Source: Bacteroidales bacterium
Lineage (GTDB): Bacteria > Bacteroidota > Bacteroidia > Bacteroidales > Muribaculaceae
DNA: 10,072 nucleotides
Assembly (NCBI GenBank): GCA_019420545.1
Contig: JAHZGZ010000075.1
Span: 1 to 10,072 of the forward strand
Reading direction: 5' to 3'
Numbering within the stretch: the first letter of the stretch is position 1; the number at the start of each line of letters is the position of its first letter. The notes beneath the pieces were generated by a model. That model ran no database searches. It was given only the letters and a program-made list of their open reading frames with translations, and was not told the origin of the DNA. Position numbers and translations under genes: made by a program. Positions 1 through 5,842 of this stretch are shown one piece after another.

Positions 1-77
1 TCTGCTCGACGACTGACCGCCCTGACGGTAACATTTATTATTAAACAAGCTCTAACCCCATTAATACCTGTTTATTT

Positions 78-1367
78 ATGAAATCTCTCTTTATCATCGG
101 CTGCGCCGTGCTGTTCTCAGCAACGTCGGCATGGTCGCAGAGTTCATGCCGTCTTGCCGGCACTCCTCTTGAAAAATATACTATTGTATACCCTGCCAAG
201 GCCGATCTCGACGAGGGTGCCGTGCCCGCAGCAGAGCTTCAGGACGCACTGAAAAAGGCTACAGGTGTAGAAGTGCCCCTGAAGAGCGACGCCGAATTCC
301 GCAAAGGCGCGGCGATACGCGTTGGCAATCCCGGCGATATGAACACATTCGACTACTCGCTCAACGTGAAAAAAGGGAAAGTGAGCGTAGACGGCGGATG
401 CAACTGGGCTATCGACAAATCCGCCGGAATCCTTGTCGACCGCATAAAAGCGACTCCTTCGGTTGCCGCGGGCACCACCAAGGGGAGCGTCGAGGGCAAA
501 TTCCTCTTCCCGCGCAAGGATGGCGTGACACTCCGCATACTCGATGACAACATCTGGGACTACTCGCTCGACACCATCCCCGACGAATGGAAACAGGCCG
601 GGATCGACTGCCGCGACGGCGCCCGTGCCCCGGAGTACGCCCAGCTCACACGTGCATACATGCCCGACGTGCTCGTGCTTCAGGAATATTCGCGCCATAT
701 GGACAAGGAGTTCTATCCGCTAATTAAAAAGTACGGCTACCGCAACGCAGCCAGCTCCGAGGGTGACAAGTGGAACAACACTCCGGTATTCTACAACTCC
801 GACTCCCTGCAACTCATCAAAGCCAACTACAACCTCTACACCCCCTCGCGATGGAGCAACCACGACTCCAAATCGTTTACCTCGGCCGTGTTCAAGCAGA
901 AATCCACAGGCAAGACATTCGCCATAATCAACACCCACCTGTGGTGGAAAGGCGACAGATCGCAACCCGGCAGCACCAACGCCCGTGCCTCGCAGGTACG
1001 CCTCATGATGGCCGAGGCCGACATGATAGCGCAAAAATACAACTGTCCGATATTCGTCACCGGCGACATGAACTGCGAGGAAAGCTCAGTGCCCATGCAG
1101 CAGTTTATCCAAAGTGGTTATATCCCATGCTACAAGGCGGCTACCGTCTATGGCAACACTGACAATGGCCACCACCAGTGCGCACCGCGTACCGTAGGCA
1201 ACCGCAAGAGCAACCGCATAGGCCCGGACCGTGCCACCGGAGCCATTGACCACTGCTTCATCACCAACCCCGGTACAACCGAGATTAAAGTGTTCGACTG
1301 CATCCAGGACTACTTCACCGTCAAGCTCACCGACCACTACCCCAACCTCATCGACGTCGCCCTCTGA
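78..1367 (+). CDS. Secreted endonuclease/exonuclease/phosphatase (EEP) family protein with extra N-terminal domain
   Basis: 429 residues. Residues 1-20 look like a Sec signal peptide (MKSLFIIGCAVLF, ending in SAWSQ), so the protein is probably exported. Residues about 150-429 carry the EEP (DNase I-like) metal-dependent phosphoesterase signature in order: Asn158 in DDNIW, Glu203 in LQEYS, His287 in NTHLWW, Asp330 and Asn332 in TGDMN, Asp391 in AIDHCF and Asp419-His420 in TDHYP. All expected catalytic and metal-binding positions appear present. Residues about 33-145 form a separate region with a pattern like YTIVYPAKAD...AAELQDALKKATG, which resembles the N-terminal alpha/beta domain found on some glycoside hydrolases; that resemblance is from memory and weaker. 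The substrate is unknown: the family includes nucleases, sphingomyelinases and inositol phosphatases. The ATG at 78 is chosen because it begins the signal peptide. The gene stands alone, followed by repeat hairpins rather than a gene on the same strand. Confidence 0.85.
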   Translation: MKSLFIIGCAVLFSATSAWSQSSCRLAGTPLEKYTIVYPAKADLDEGAVPAAELQDALKKATGVEVPLKSDAEFRKGAAIRVGNPGDMNTFDYSLNVKKGKVSVDGGCNWAIDKSAGILVDRIKATPSVAAGTTKGSVEGKFLFPRKDGVTLRILDDNIWDYSLDTIPDEWKQAGIDCRDGARAPEYAQLTRAYMPDVLVLQEYSRHMDKEFYPLIKKYGYRNAASSEGDKWNNTPVFYNSDSLQLIKANYNLYTPSRWSNHDSKSFTSAVFKQKSTGKTFAIINTHLWWKGDRSQPGSTNARASQVRLMMAEADMIAQKYNCPIFVTGDMNCEESSVPMQQFIQSGYIPCYKAATVYGNTDNGHHQCAPRTVGNRKSNRIGPDRATGAIDHCFITNPGTTEIKVFDCIQDYFTVKLTDHYPNLIDVAL

Positions 1368-1407
1368 GTAAAAACACAGAGAAGAAATACTTTAGGGCAC
1401 CACGACT

Positions 1408-1433
1408 GTAGGAGACGCGCTTTCCAAGCGCGT
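1408..1433 (+). repeat. REP-like hairpin, unit a
   Basis: Head GTAGGAG (1408-1414), arm ACGCGCTT (1415-1422), loop TCC, arm AAGCGCGT (1426-1433). The 8-bp stem is perfect. It lies 40 nt after the stop codon of the EEP gene and could also end its transcript, although no T tract follows. Confidence 0.8.
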
Positions 1434-1496
1434 TAAATAAATCCCGCACAGAGACCACAGAGGCCACAGAGAACGAGTTCTTTAGGGCACCACGGC

Positions 1497-1522
1497 GTAG
1501 GAGACGCGCTTTTCAAGCGCGT
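1497..1522 (+). repeat. REP-like hairpin, unit b
   Basis: Head GTAGGAG (1497-1503), arm ACGCGCTT, loop TTC, arm AAGCGCGT (1515-1522). It faces unit c across a 44-nt AT-rich spacer that contains the palindrome TTGCGCAA (1550-1557), making a convergent pair with both heads outside. Confidence 0.8.
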
Positions 1523-1566
1523 TAAGTTAAGCGCAGAGATAAGAATATATTGCGCAATTTAGCTTA

Positions 1567-1592
1567 ACGCGCTTGAAAAGCGCGTCTCCTAC
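1567..1592 (-). repeat. REP-like hairpin, unit c (inverted copy)
   Basis: Read on the minus strand this is GTAGGAG, ACGCGCTT, TTC, AAGCGCGT, identical to unit b. The similarity continues outside the head: the reverse complement of 1593-1606 (GGGGCGCCACGGGT) matches the GGGCACCACGGC that precedes unit b. The whole b-c structure is therefore a long inverted repeat of about 40-bp arms that could extrude as a cruciform. Confidence 0.8.
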
Positions 1593-1677
1593 ACCCGTGG
1601 CGCCCCATGAAAGATATTCTCTACACCATATGATCTTTACACATACATTCGAGGATTCCGCCTCCATCTTTTTCGGG

Positions 1678-1998
1678 TCAGCGGGCTGCAAACGACGGCT
1701 CAAGAATCTCCAGTTCAAGAGCAGCCTCTATTTTGGCGATGGTTTCTATCGAAAGATTTTCCGTGCCTTTCAACACACGCGATATATATTGCTGTGAGCA
1801 GCCCATCCTCGCTGCCAATGATTTTTGTGTCAGGCCAAGTTCTTCCATCCGGTCGAGCATCATCATGGCTATGCGCTGCGAATAGCGTAGCCACGTCTTG
1901 TTCGCCATACGCCATTCGGCTTTCTCCCGCCATTTGGAGGGAGTAGAACTTTCATGCTCTTTCAACCGCGATATTATTTCTTCTTTCGTTTTCATCAT
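1678..1998 (-). CDS. Xre-family HTH protein, probable antitoxin-like autoregulator
   Basis: 106 residues, starting at the ATG at 1998 (an adjacent ATG at 1995 is equally possible). Residues about 46-99 form a helix-turn-helix of the Xre/Cro type: LDRMEELGLTQKSLAARMG, then CSQQYISRVLKG as the recognition-helix region, then NLSIETIAKIEAAL. The first 45 residues are charged and helical and could be the partner-binding part. A longer reading frame extends to 2064, but it overlaps the end of the upstream gene; the 1998 start lies 7 nt after that gene's TAA, with GAAGAA just before it, which fits a translationally coupled second gene. The order (unknown protein first, HTH second) is that of HigB-HigA systems. 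The family role as DNA-binding repressor is well established; the antitoxin role is inference from context. Confidence 0.75.
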   Translation of the reverse strand: MMKTKEEIISRLKEHESSTPSKWREKAEWRMANKTWLRYSQRIAMMMLDRMEELGLTQKSLAARMGCSQQYISRVLKGTENLSIETIAKIEAALELEILEPSFAAR

Positions 1999-2005
1999 TT
2001 CTTCT

Positions 2006-2557
2006 TTAACTGATTTCCGCAATAAAGTCCCGGAACGAATCCATATCGGATATATCGTTGTCAATCAAGAAATTCCTGACCTTTTCCATTCGGGCCAATT
2101 CCATCAGTGTATGTTCCCTTTCCTGCATTGTCCGGGTAAGTTTAATTGCACCCCCTGTTATGACATAAATACCCGGATCCAATTTGATCGCATATATCCT
2201 CAGCCAAGAAGCATGACGGGGAGCGTCGCGCAATCTCGCCTTTTCCTTGCCCAAAAGCATTTCAGATGTGCGATGATTCTCCAACGGTCGAAATATTTTG
2301 TCGAGATCGGCATCCGGAGAAATATCCATAATAAGACACTGCAGACGTTCGCTGTCCTCAATCGTATCATAGATAGCCTCATTCACGTCCGTTATCCTAA
2401 AATAGGATGCCAAATCGGCGATATTCTGTTTGAAAAACGAACGGAGCCACGCTACATCATTCCATTGGTCAAGAATGGTGTCAAGGACATTATCCAGGCA
2501 ATTCTCATACCTTACCGCCCAAAGATTGTCGTTGTCTGTTATCCTGTCAAATTGCAT
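2006..2557 (-). CDS. Conserved hypothetical protein, candidate toxin partner of the HTH protein
   Basis: 183 residues from the ATG at 2557. An in-frame TTG lies upstream at 2575 but overlaps the apparent -7 promoter box, so it is not used as the start. I do not know a characterised homologue. Visible features: an acidic, helical N-terminal part (residues 1-90, with WNDVAWLRSFFKQN at 32-45), a basic stretch NHRTSEMLLGKEKARLRDAPRH (94-115), and a C-terminal beta-rich part, WLRIYAIKLDPGIYVITGGAIKL (118-140), followed by TMQEREHTLMELARMEKVRNFL. The C-terminal strand pattern and the GGAIKLT...R.HT run recall RelE/HigB-like toxins, in which a beta hairpin with a basic Lys ends near a helix; this is a fold guess only. 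It is nearly twice the usual HigB length. No signal peptide or membrane segment. A sampled 60-base stretch (2041-2100) has 24 G+C, against 40 in a ribF stretch (4321-4380), consistent with acquisition from elsewhere. Confidence 0.65.
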   Translation of the reverse strand: MQFDRITDNDNLWAVRYENCLDNVLDTILDQWNDVAWLRSFFKQNIADLASYFRITDVNEAIYDTIEDSERLQCLIMDISPDADLDKIFRPLENHRTSEMLLGKEKARLRDAPRHASWLRIYAIKLDPGIYVITGGAIKLTRTMQEREHTLMELARMEKVRNFLIDNDISDMDSFRDFIAEIS

Positions 2558-2572
2558 ATCAGAGATTTTAGG

Positions 2573-2615
2573 CAAAGGTAATAAATCTTTCTGAATTCAA
2601 CAACTTAAAAGTTGT
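2573..2615 (-). promoter_or_regulatory. Promoter with overlapping palindromic operator for the HTH operon
   Basis: On the minus strand, TTG (2600-2598) is followed after 17 nt by TACCTTTG (2580-2573), matching the Bacteroidetes -33/-7 pattern. A palindrome ACAACTTAAAAGTTGT (2600-2615; 7-nt arms, 2-nt centre) abuts and overlaps the upstream box. Expected transcription start is near 2567, leaving a leader of only about 10 nt before the ATG at 2557. The palindrome is the obvious binding site for the HTH protein encoded by the same operon. Confidence 0.6.
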
Positions 2616-2739
2616 ATTTGTTCGGATTTAGATGCTTGATAATATTATCCGCGCAAATTATACAAGCAGAAATTACACTCTTTTCCATCCACGCATGCGC
2701 CGTTTTTGGGGAACATTTTCTTTTTTAGAGGTTAGTTAC

Positions 2740-2770
2740 TTGCGGGAAAAGGGATTTTAAGTTATCTTTG
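2740..2770 (+). promoter_or_regulatory. Bacteroidetes-type promoter of the TPR gene
   Basis: TTG at 2740-2742, 20 nt, then TATCTTTG at 2763-2770. This fits the -33/-7 consensus well. Transcription would start near 2776, giving a leader of about 134 nt before the ATG at 2910. The rest of the 2616-2739 region between the two divergent promoters is AT-rich and shows nothing else recognisable. Confidence 0.65.
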
Positions 2771-2789
2771 CGCGATAATATGGCATGGA

Positions 2790-2864
2790 GGCCCGTAACG
2801 GGCCGAAAACAGTCATGTTTGCGCCGTGCGTGACTATCCGCTTCCGGCAGTCAGAGCAACGGCG
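2790..2864 (+). promoter_or_regulatory. Structured 5' leader: two predicted hairpins
   Basis: Hairpin 1 is GGCCCGT (2790-2796) with ACGGGCC (2798-2804); the innermost pairs must open to form a loop. Hairpin 2 is a three-part stem: CGCCGT (2822-2827) with ACGGCG (2859-2864), TGACT (2831-2835) with AGTCA (2849-2853), and CCG (2838-2840) with CGG (2845-2847) around a CTTC loop. The two hairpins lie between the predicted promoter and the start codon, and the tail before the ATG is A-rich and unstructured. I do not recognise a known riboswitch or ribosomal-protein leader. Function is not shown; regulation or transcript stabilisation is possible. Confidence 0.45.
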
Positions 2865-2909
2865 AAACCTGAAATTCCCTTGCGAAAACAATAAAAAACT
2901 ACAAATAAA

Positions 2910-3593
2910 ATGGCTGAAAAAGACCAAAACACCCCCCAACCCACAGCCCTCAACGAGGTAAACCACGACAACCAGGAGCTGAAAGATAAAGTAACACTGA
3001 GTCAGAAGTACATCATGTGGGGCATGATCGCCCTCTCGGCAATCGCCGTAATCGTACTCGTATATATCTTTGCCGTGCGCAATCCCGGCATCAAGTCGGC
3101 AGATGAGGCTGTAGGGCAGGCCGACCTCACCTTCACACAAGGCAACGACTCGCTCGCCCTCGCACAGTACCAGCAGGTAGCCAACGAATACGGCTACGAC
3201 GCCGGCAACCGCGCCGCCCTCATGGCTGCCACCCTCTTCTTCCAGAAAGGCGAATACCAGCAGGCTCTTGACCAGCTCAAGGGCTACGACGCCAAGGAAG
3301 CAATCGTAGGCGCCGCCGCATACTCCCTCGAAGGCGACTGCTACGTCAACCTCCAGAAATATCCCGAGGCTATCAAGGCTTACGACAAGGCTATCTCACA
3401 GAGCGACGACAACGCCCTCTACACACCTTTGTTCATGCTCAAGAAGGCTACCGTGCTCCGCGAGCAGAAAGATTACAAGGCCGAGCTGAAGGTTCTCGAG
3501 ACAATCAAGGAGAAATATCCCGACTACGGCAACGCTTACCGTCTCGATATCGACAAATACATCGCCCGCGCCAAATATCAGGCCGGCGAATAA
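2910..3593 (+). CDS. Membrane-anchored tetratricopeptide (TPR) repeat protein
   Basis: 227 residues. The first 30 residues are hydrophilic and cytoplasmic-looking (many D, Q, N, K), followed by one membrane segment at about 35-56 (IMWGMIALSAIAVIVLVYIF). The remaining part is helical with TPR-like repeats at about 103-125, 137-164 (GDCYVNLQKYPEAIKAYDKA is the clearest) and 178-205. The arrangement, a single N-terminal anchor plus a periplasmic TPR domain, resembles YfgM/BamD-like helper proteins of the envelope, so a protein-protein scaffolding role is likely; no partner can be named. In other Bacteroidales a similar protein is, from memory, found near recF or ribH; neither is in this window. 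The ATG at 2910 follows an A-rich leader end. Transcription is probably monocistronic, from the promoter at 2740-2770 to the stem at 3618-3654. Confidence 0.8.
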   Translation: MAEKDQNTPQPTALNEVNHDNQELKDKVTLSQKYIMWGMIALSAIAVIVLVYIFAVRNPGIKSADEAVGQADLTFTQGNDSLALAQYQQVANEYGYDAGNRAALMAATLFFQKGEYQQALDQLKGYDAKEAIVGAAAYSLEGDCYVNLQKYPEAIKAYDKAISQSDDNALYTPLFMLKKATVLREQKDYKAELKVLETIKEKYPDYGNAYRLDIDKYIARAKYQAGE

Positions 3594-3617
3594 GCCACAC
3601 ATACACAATACCACGGC

Positions 3618-3654
3618 GCGGGTGTGTCATATTTTCCGACAATGACACACCCGC
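3618..3654 (+). terminator. Strong hairpin terminator after the TPR gene
   Basis: GCGGGTGTGTCAT (3618-3630) pairs perfectly with ATGACACACCCGC (3642-3654): a 13-bp stem with an 11-nt loop, 25 nt after the stop codon. The following bases contain only a short T run (GTTTATT), so it is not a textbook Rho-independent terminator, but the position and stem strength support the call. Confidence 0.65.
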
Positions 3655-3692
3655 ACTGCGTTTATTGCCCCCTTGCTACACCATCGGGAATC

Positions 3693-3718
3693 AAGCGGTA
3701 GGAAACCGCTTCTCCTAT
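3693..3718 (-). repeat. REP-like hairpin, unit d, upstream of ribF
   Basis: Read on the minus strand: ATAGGAG, AAGCGGTT, TCC, TACCGCTT. It keeps the 7+8+3+8 design, with one unpaired base at the stem top and a one-base change in the head (ATAG for GTAG). It lies 27 nt before the ribF ATG, inside what would be coding sequence if an upstream TTG (3673) were the start; this argues against that longer start. Confidence 0.7.
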
Positions 3719-3744
3719 GTTCTGACCGCAAAATCAGAAAACGA

Positions 3745-4710
3745 ATGCTCATCACCGCACCATCCGACAATACACACCGGCGCATGGCCACGATAGGCAC
3801 CTTCGACGGGGTGCATCTCGGCCACCGCGCACTGCTGTCGCAGCTCGTGGCCGACGCCCGCGAGCTGCGGCTGACCCCTGCCGCCGTGACCTTCGCCACC
3901 CATCCGCGCCGCGAGATCACCCCCGGGGAAGCGCCTCCGATGCTGATGTCGCCACGACAGCGTGCCGAGGCAATAATGGACGCCGGAGTGACCGACGTGA
4001 TCATGCTCGACTTCAACGAGAAGATGCGCATGATGACGGCACGCGAATTTCTTGAGTTCATCCACACCCGATATTCCGTCGAGGCCCTGCTGATGGGATT
4101 CAACAACGCTTTCGGCCACGACCGCCCGCAAGGGATCGACGCCTACCGCGCCATAGGCCGTGATGTCGGCGTGGAGATAGTGGGCGCGCGCGAACTCACC
4201 GTAGAGGGATGCGGCAGGGTATGCTCGTCGGCCGCCCGCGCACTGCTGCAGCAGGCACGCCCCGACGAGGCCGCCCGTGTGCTCGGTGCCCCTTACCGCA
4301 TAACGGGGCGTGTGGTCCACGGCAAGGAGCTTGGCCGCAAACTGGGCTTCCCCACTGCCAACATCGAGCCGCTCGACGGCGACTGCCTGATACCGGCCAA
4401 GGGGGTGTATGCCGCCGACGTCACCCTCCCCGACGGCTCGACCTATCCGGCAATGCTCAACATAGGCCACCGGCCGAGCGTCGACGCGCCACATGCACCG
4501 ATCTCCATCGAGGCCCATATACTCGGCTTCGACGGCGACATCTACGGCTCGACCGTGGCCGTAGACTTCCTTCGCTACATCCGGGAGGAGCGCAAATTCC
4601 CCTCGCTGGATGCCCTGCGCGCCAGGCTGGAGGAGGATGCGGAGGCAGTGCGCGCGATCTCCGAAGGTAGAATTCCGGCGGTAACCAACGACAATATATT
4701 GAAAGTATGA
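3745..4710 (+). CDS. ribF: Bifunctional riboflavin kinase / FAD synthetase
   Basis: 321 residues. RibF phosphorylates riboflavin to FMN and adenylylates FMN to FAD in the cytoplasm. The N-terminal FAD synthetase domain (about 14-175) has the nucleotidyltransferase motif TFDGVHLGH (19-27), GFNNAFGHDRPQG (118-130; many RibF proteins have Asp-His where this has Asn-Asn) and CSSAAR (160-165) at the place of the usual SSTxIR motif. The C-terminal riboflavin kinase domain (about 184-305) has GRVVHGKELGRKLGFPTANI (188-207), in which PTAN is the ATP/metal-binding motif, then LNIGHRPS (238-245), IEAHILGFDGDIYG (255-268) and the terminal FLRYIREERKFPSLDAL. The length matches the family. The ATG at 3745 is preferred over the TTG at 3673 (its extension covers a repeat hairpin) and over the ATG at 3784, which would leave almost nothing before the first motif. 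It overlaps dtd by 4 nt (ATGA), so the two are translationally coupled. Confidence 0.93.
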   Translation: MLITAPSDNTHRRMATIGTFDGVHLGHRALLSQLVADARELRLTPAAVTFATHPRREITPGEAPPMLMSPRQRAEAIMDAGVTDVIMLDFNEKMRMMTAREFLEFIHTRYSVEALLMGFNNAFGHDRPQGIDAYRAIGRDVGVEIVGARELTVEGCGRVCSSAARALLQQARPDEAARVLGAPYRITGRVVHGKELGRKLGFPTANIEPLDGDCLIPAKGVYAADVTLPDGSTYPAMLNIGHRPSVDAPHAPISIEAHILGFDGDIYGSTVAVDFLRYIREERKFPSLDALRARLEEDAEAVRAISEGRIPAVTNDNILKV

Positions 4711-5159
4711 GAATTGTAATACAGCGTGCCGCACGCGCCTCCGTGTCGATCGGGGGAAACGTGCACTCCTCCATCGGCCCGGGCCTGATGGTGCTTGTAG
4801 GTGTGGAGAAAGAGGATACGCGCGACGACGCCCTGTGGCTCGCCGCCAAGACCGCCGGGCTGCGCATCTTCAACGACGAGGCGGGAGTGATGAACCGTTC
4901 GGTCATGGATGCCGGGGGCGAGATACTGGCCGTCAGCCAGTTCACACTCACAGCATCGACCCGCAAGGGGAACCGCCCGAGCTACATACGTGCCGCGGGC
5001 CACGACCTTGCCGTGCCGCTCTACGAGCTATACTGCGAGGAGACATCGCGCCTGCTCGGACGCCCGACGCGGCGCGGAGTGTTCGGTGCCCACATGCAGG
5101 TAGAGCTTGTCAACGATGGCCCAGTAACCATCATAATCGACTCAAAACTAAAGGAATAA
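4707..5159 (+). CDS. dtd: D-aminoacyl-tRNA deacylase
   Basis: 150 residues, the usual length. Dtd hydrolyses D-amino acids (and glycine mischarged on tRNA-Ala) from tRNA, acting as a chiral proofreader in the cytoplasm. Family signatures are present: MRIVIQRAARASVSI at the N terminus, SQFTL (77-81), KGNRPS (87-92), and near the C terminus NDGPVT (136-141), the Gly-Pro motif that excludes L-amino acids. The start ATG overlaps the ribF stop (ATGA at 4707-4710), and its stop overlaps the next start (TAATG at 5157-5161), so it is the middle gene of a coupled operon. No internal anomalies. Confidence 0.95.
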   Translation: MRIVIQRAARASVSIGGNVHSSIGPGLMVLVGVEKEDTRDDALWLAAKTAGLRIFNDEAGVMNRSVMDAGGEILAVSQFTLTASTRKGNRPSYIRAAGHDLAVPLYELYCEETSRLLGRPTRRGVFGAHMQVELVNDGPVTIIIDSKLKE

Positions 5160-5545
5160 TGTCAGACAACATTACAGAGCGGAATCGCGGGGCAGCAGAT
5201 AGCGACCACGCTCCCGACGTGACGCTGCGCGCGGTGCAAGAGCAGGTCGACCGCTGGATCACGGGCATAGGCGTGCGCTATTTCTCGCCGCTGACCAACA
5301 TGGCCGTTCTCACCGAGGAGGTGGGCGAGGTGGCCCGCATAATGGCGCGCCGCTACGGCGACCAGTCATTCAAGGCGGGGGAGAATCCCGCCGCCCTGGC
5401 CGACGAACTCGCCGATGTGCTATGGGTTATCGCCGCCATCGCCAACCAGACCGGCACCGACCTCACCGACGCCTTCGCCCGCAACATCGCCAAAAAGACC
5501 GCCCGCGATCTCCACCGCCACGACCATCTGCGCGACGAGCAGTGA
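5159..5545 (+). CDS. MazG-like nucleotide pyrophosphohydrolase
   Basis: 128 residues. The all-alpha NTP-PPase (MazG) fold binds Mg2+ through two acidic motifs: here LTEEVGEVAR (51-60, Glu54 and Glu57 as ExxE) and ADELADVLWVIAAIAN (81-96, Glu83 and Asp86 as ExxD), followed by the conserved NIAKK (109-113). Members hydrolyse non-canonical or excess nucleoside triphosphates to the monophosphate and pyrophosphate; the exact substrate here cannot be read from sequence. The first 20 residues are polar and likely flexible. The ATG at 5159 overlaps the dtd stop by one base; a longer frame inside dtd has no family support. Dtd next to a MazG-like protein is a recurring Bacteroidales pair (from memory). 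Confidence 0.88.
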   Translation: MSDNITERNRGAADSDHAPDVTLRAVQEQVDRWITGIGVRYFSPLTNMAVLTEEVGEVARIMARRYGDQSFKAGENPAALADELADVLWVIAAIANQTGTDLTDAFARNIAKKTARDLHRHDHLRDEQ

Positions 5546-5587
5546 GCACCCGCTTCGCGAAGACATCGTTCAAAGAAACATTGTAGT

Positions 5588-5668
5588 GTAGGAGATGCGG
5601 TTTCCAACCGCATCACACTAATTACCAGCGCAATATCTCTTACGCCGATTGGAAATCGGCGCTCCTAT
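5588..5668. repeat. Convergent REP-like pair A (units e and f)
   Basis: Unit e (5588-5613, plus): GTAGGAG, ATGCGGTT, TCC, AACCGCAT. Unit f (5643-5668, minus): ATAGGAG, CGCCGATT, TCC, AATCGGCG. The heads point outward and a 29-nt spacer lies between. The two hairpins have different stems but the same design. The 81-nt block recurs at 5843-5923. It starts 42 nt after the MazG-like gene. Confidence 0.85.
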
Positions 5669-5739
5669 CCACCCCCACGCGCGAAAACCTAAAATTTACG
5701 AAATTATCGCCGGGCTACGCCAAGCTCACCATAACGATG

Positions 5740-5796
5740 CAACGTTAGCCTCACTCTGCGCACCGCTAACGCGGAGCTTGAATGAGGCTAACGTTG
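5740..5796. repeat. Long imperfect hairpin between two repeat pairs
   Basis: CAACGTTAGCCTCA (5740-5753) pairs perfectly with TGAGGCTAACGTTG (5783-5796). Inside this 14-bp stem, CTCTGCG (5754-5760) pairs with CGCGGAG (5770-5776) with one G-T wobble, leaving a 9-nt loop and a 6-nt bulge. A competing pairing exists: CAAGCTC (5721-5727) is the exact complement of GAGCTTG (5774-5780). A second small hairpin, GGCGC-CAAAA-GCGCC, follows at 5802-5816. There is no promoter or gene I can assign; it may be a mobile-element remnant or a structured RNA. Confidence 0.6.
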
Positions 5797-5842
5797 TGGA
5801 CGGCGCCAAAAGCGCCTATGCGCTACGCGGGATATCAGCATT

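Larger units (their letters stand above)
1375..1525 (+). repeat. Imperfect direct repeat (two about 61-nt copies) with an internal 9-bp tandem repeat
   Basis: Copy one is 1375-1436 and copy two 1465-1525. Both start CACAGAGAA, share TTTAGGGCACCACG and end with a GTAGGAG-headed hairpin plus TTAA. Between them lie three 9-bp tandem units, CACAGAGAC, CACAGAGGC and CACAGAGAA (1447-1473). The duplicated unit is thus larger than the hairpin itself and includes a fixed leader. No coding potential is visible in this stretch. Confidence 0.7.

Noticed and set aside
1..16. Possible end of an upstream gene (codons CTG CTC GAC GAC then TGA)
   Set aside because: The codon choice fits the neighbours, but four codons are too few to support a gene call.
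1408..1592. CRISPR array or ordinary terminators as an explanation of the repeated hairpins
   Set aside because: Spacing is irregular, units occur in both orientations, there are no unique spacers of constant length, and no T tracts follow the stems.
1898..2581. 227-codon plus-strand frame opposite the hypothetical toxin-like gene
   Set aside because: No recognisable pattern and no promoter; the minus-strand gene has a promoter and an operon partner.
3715..4734. Long open frame (339 codons) on the minus strand opposite ribF
   Set aside because: It mirrors the high third-position GC of ribF; no domain or motif is visible, and ribF has full family motifs.
5553..5562. CTTCGCGAAG palindrome just after the MazG-like gene as a terminator
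   Set aside because: Ten bases with almost no loop and no T run; too weak to call.
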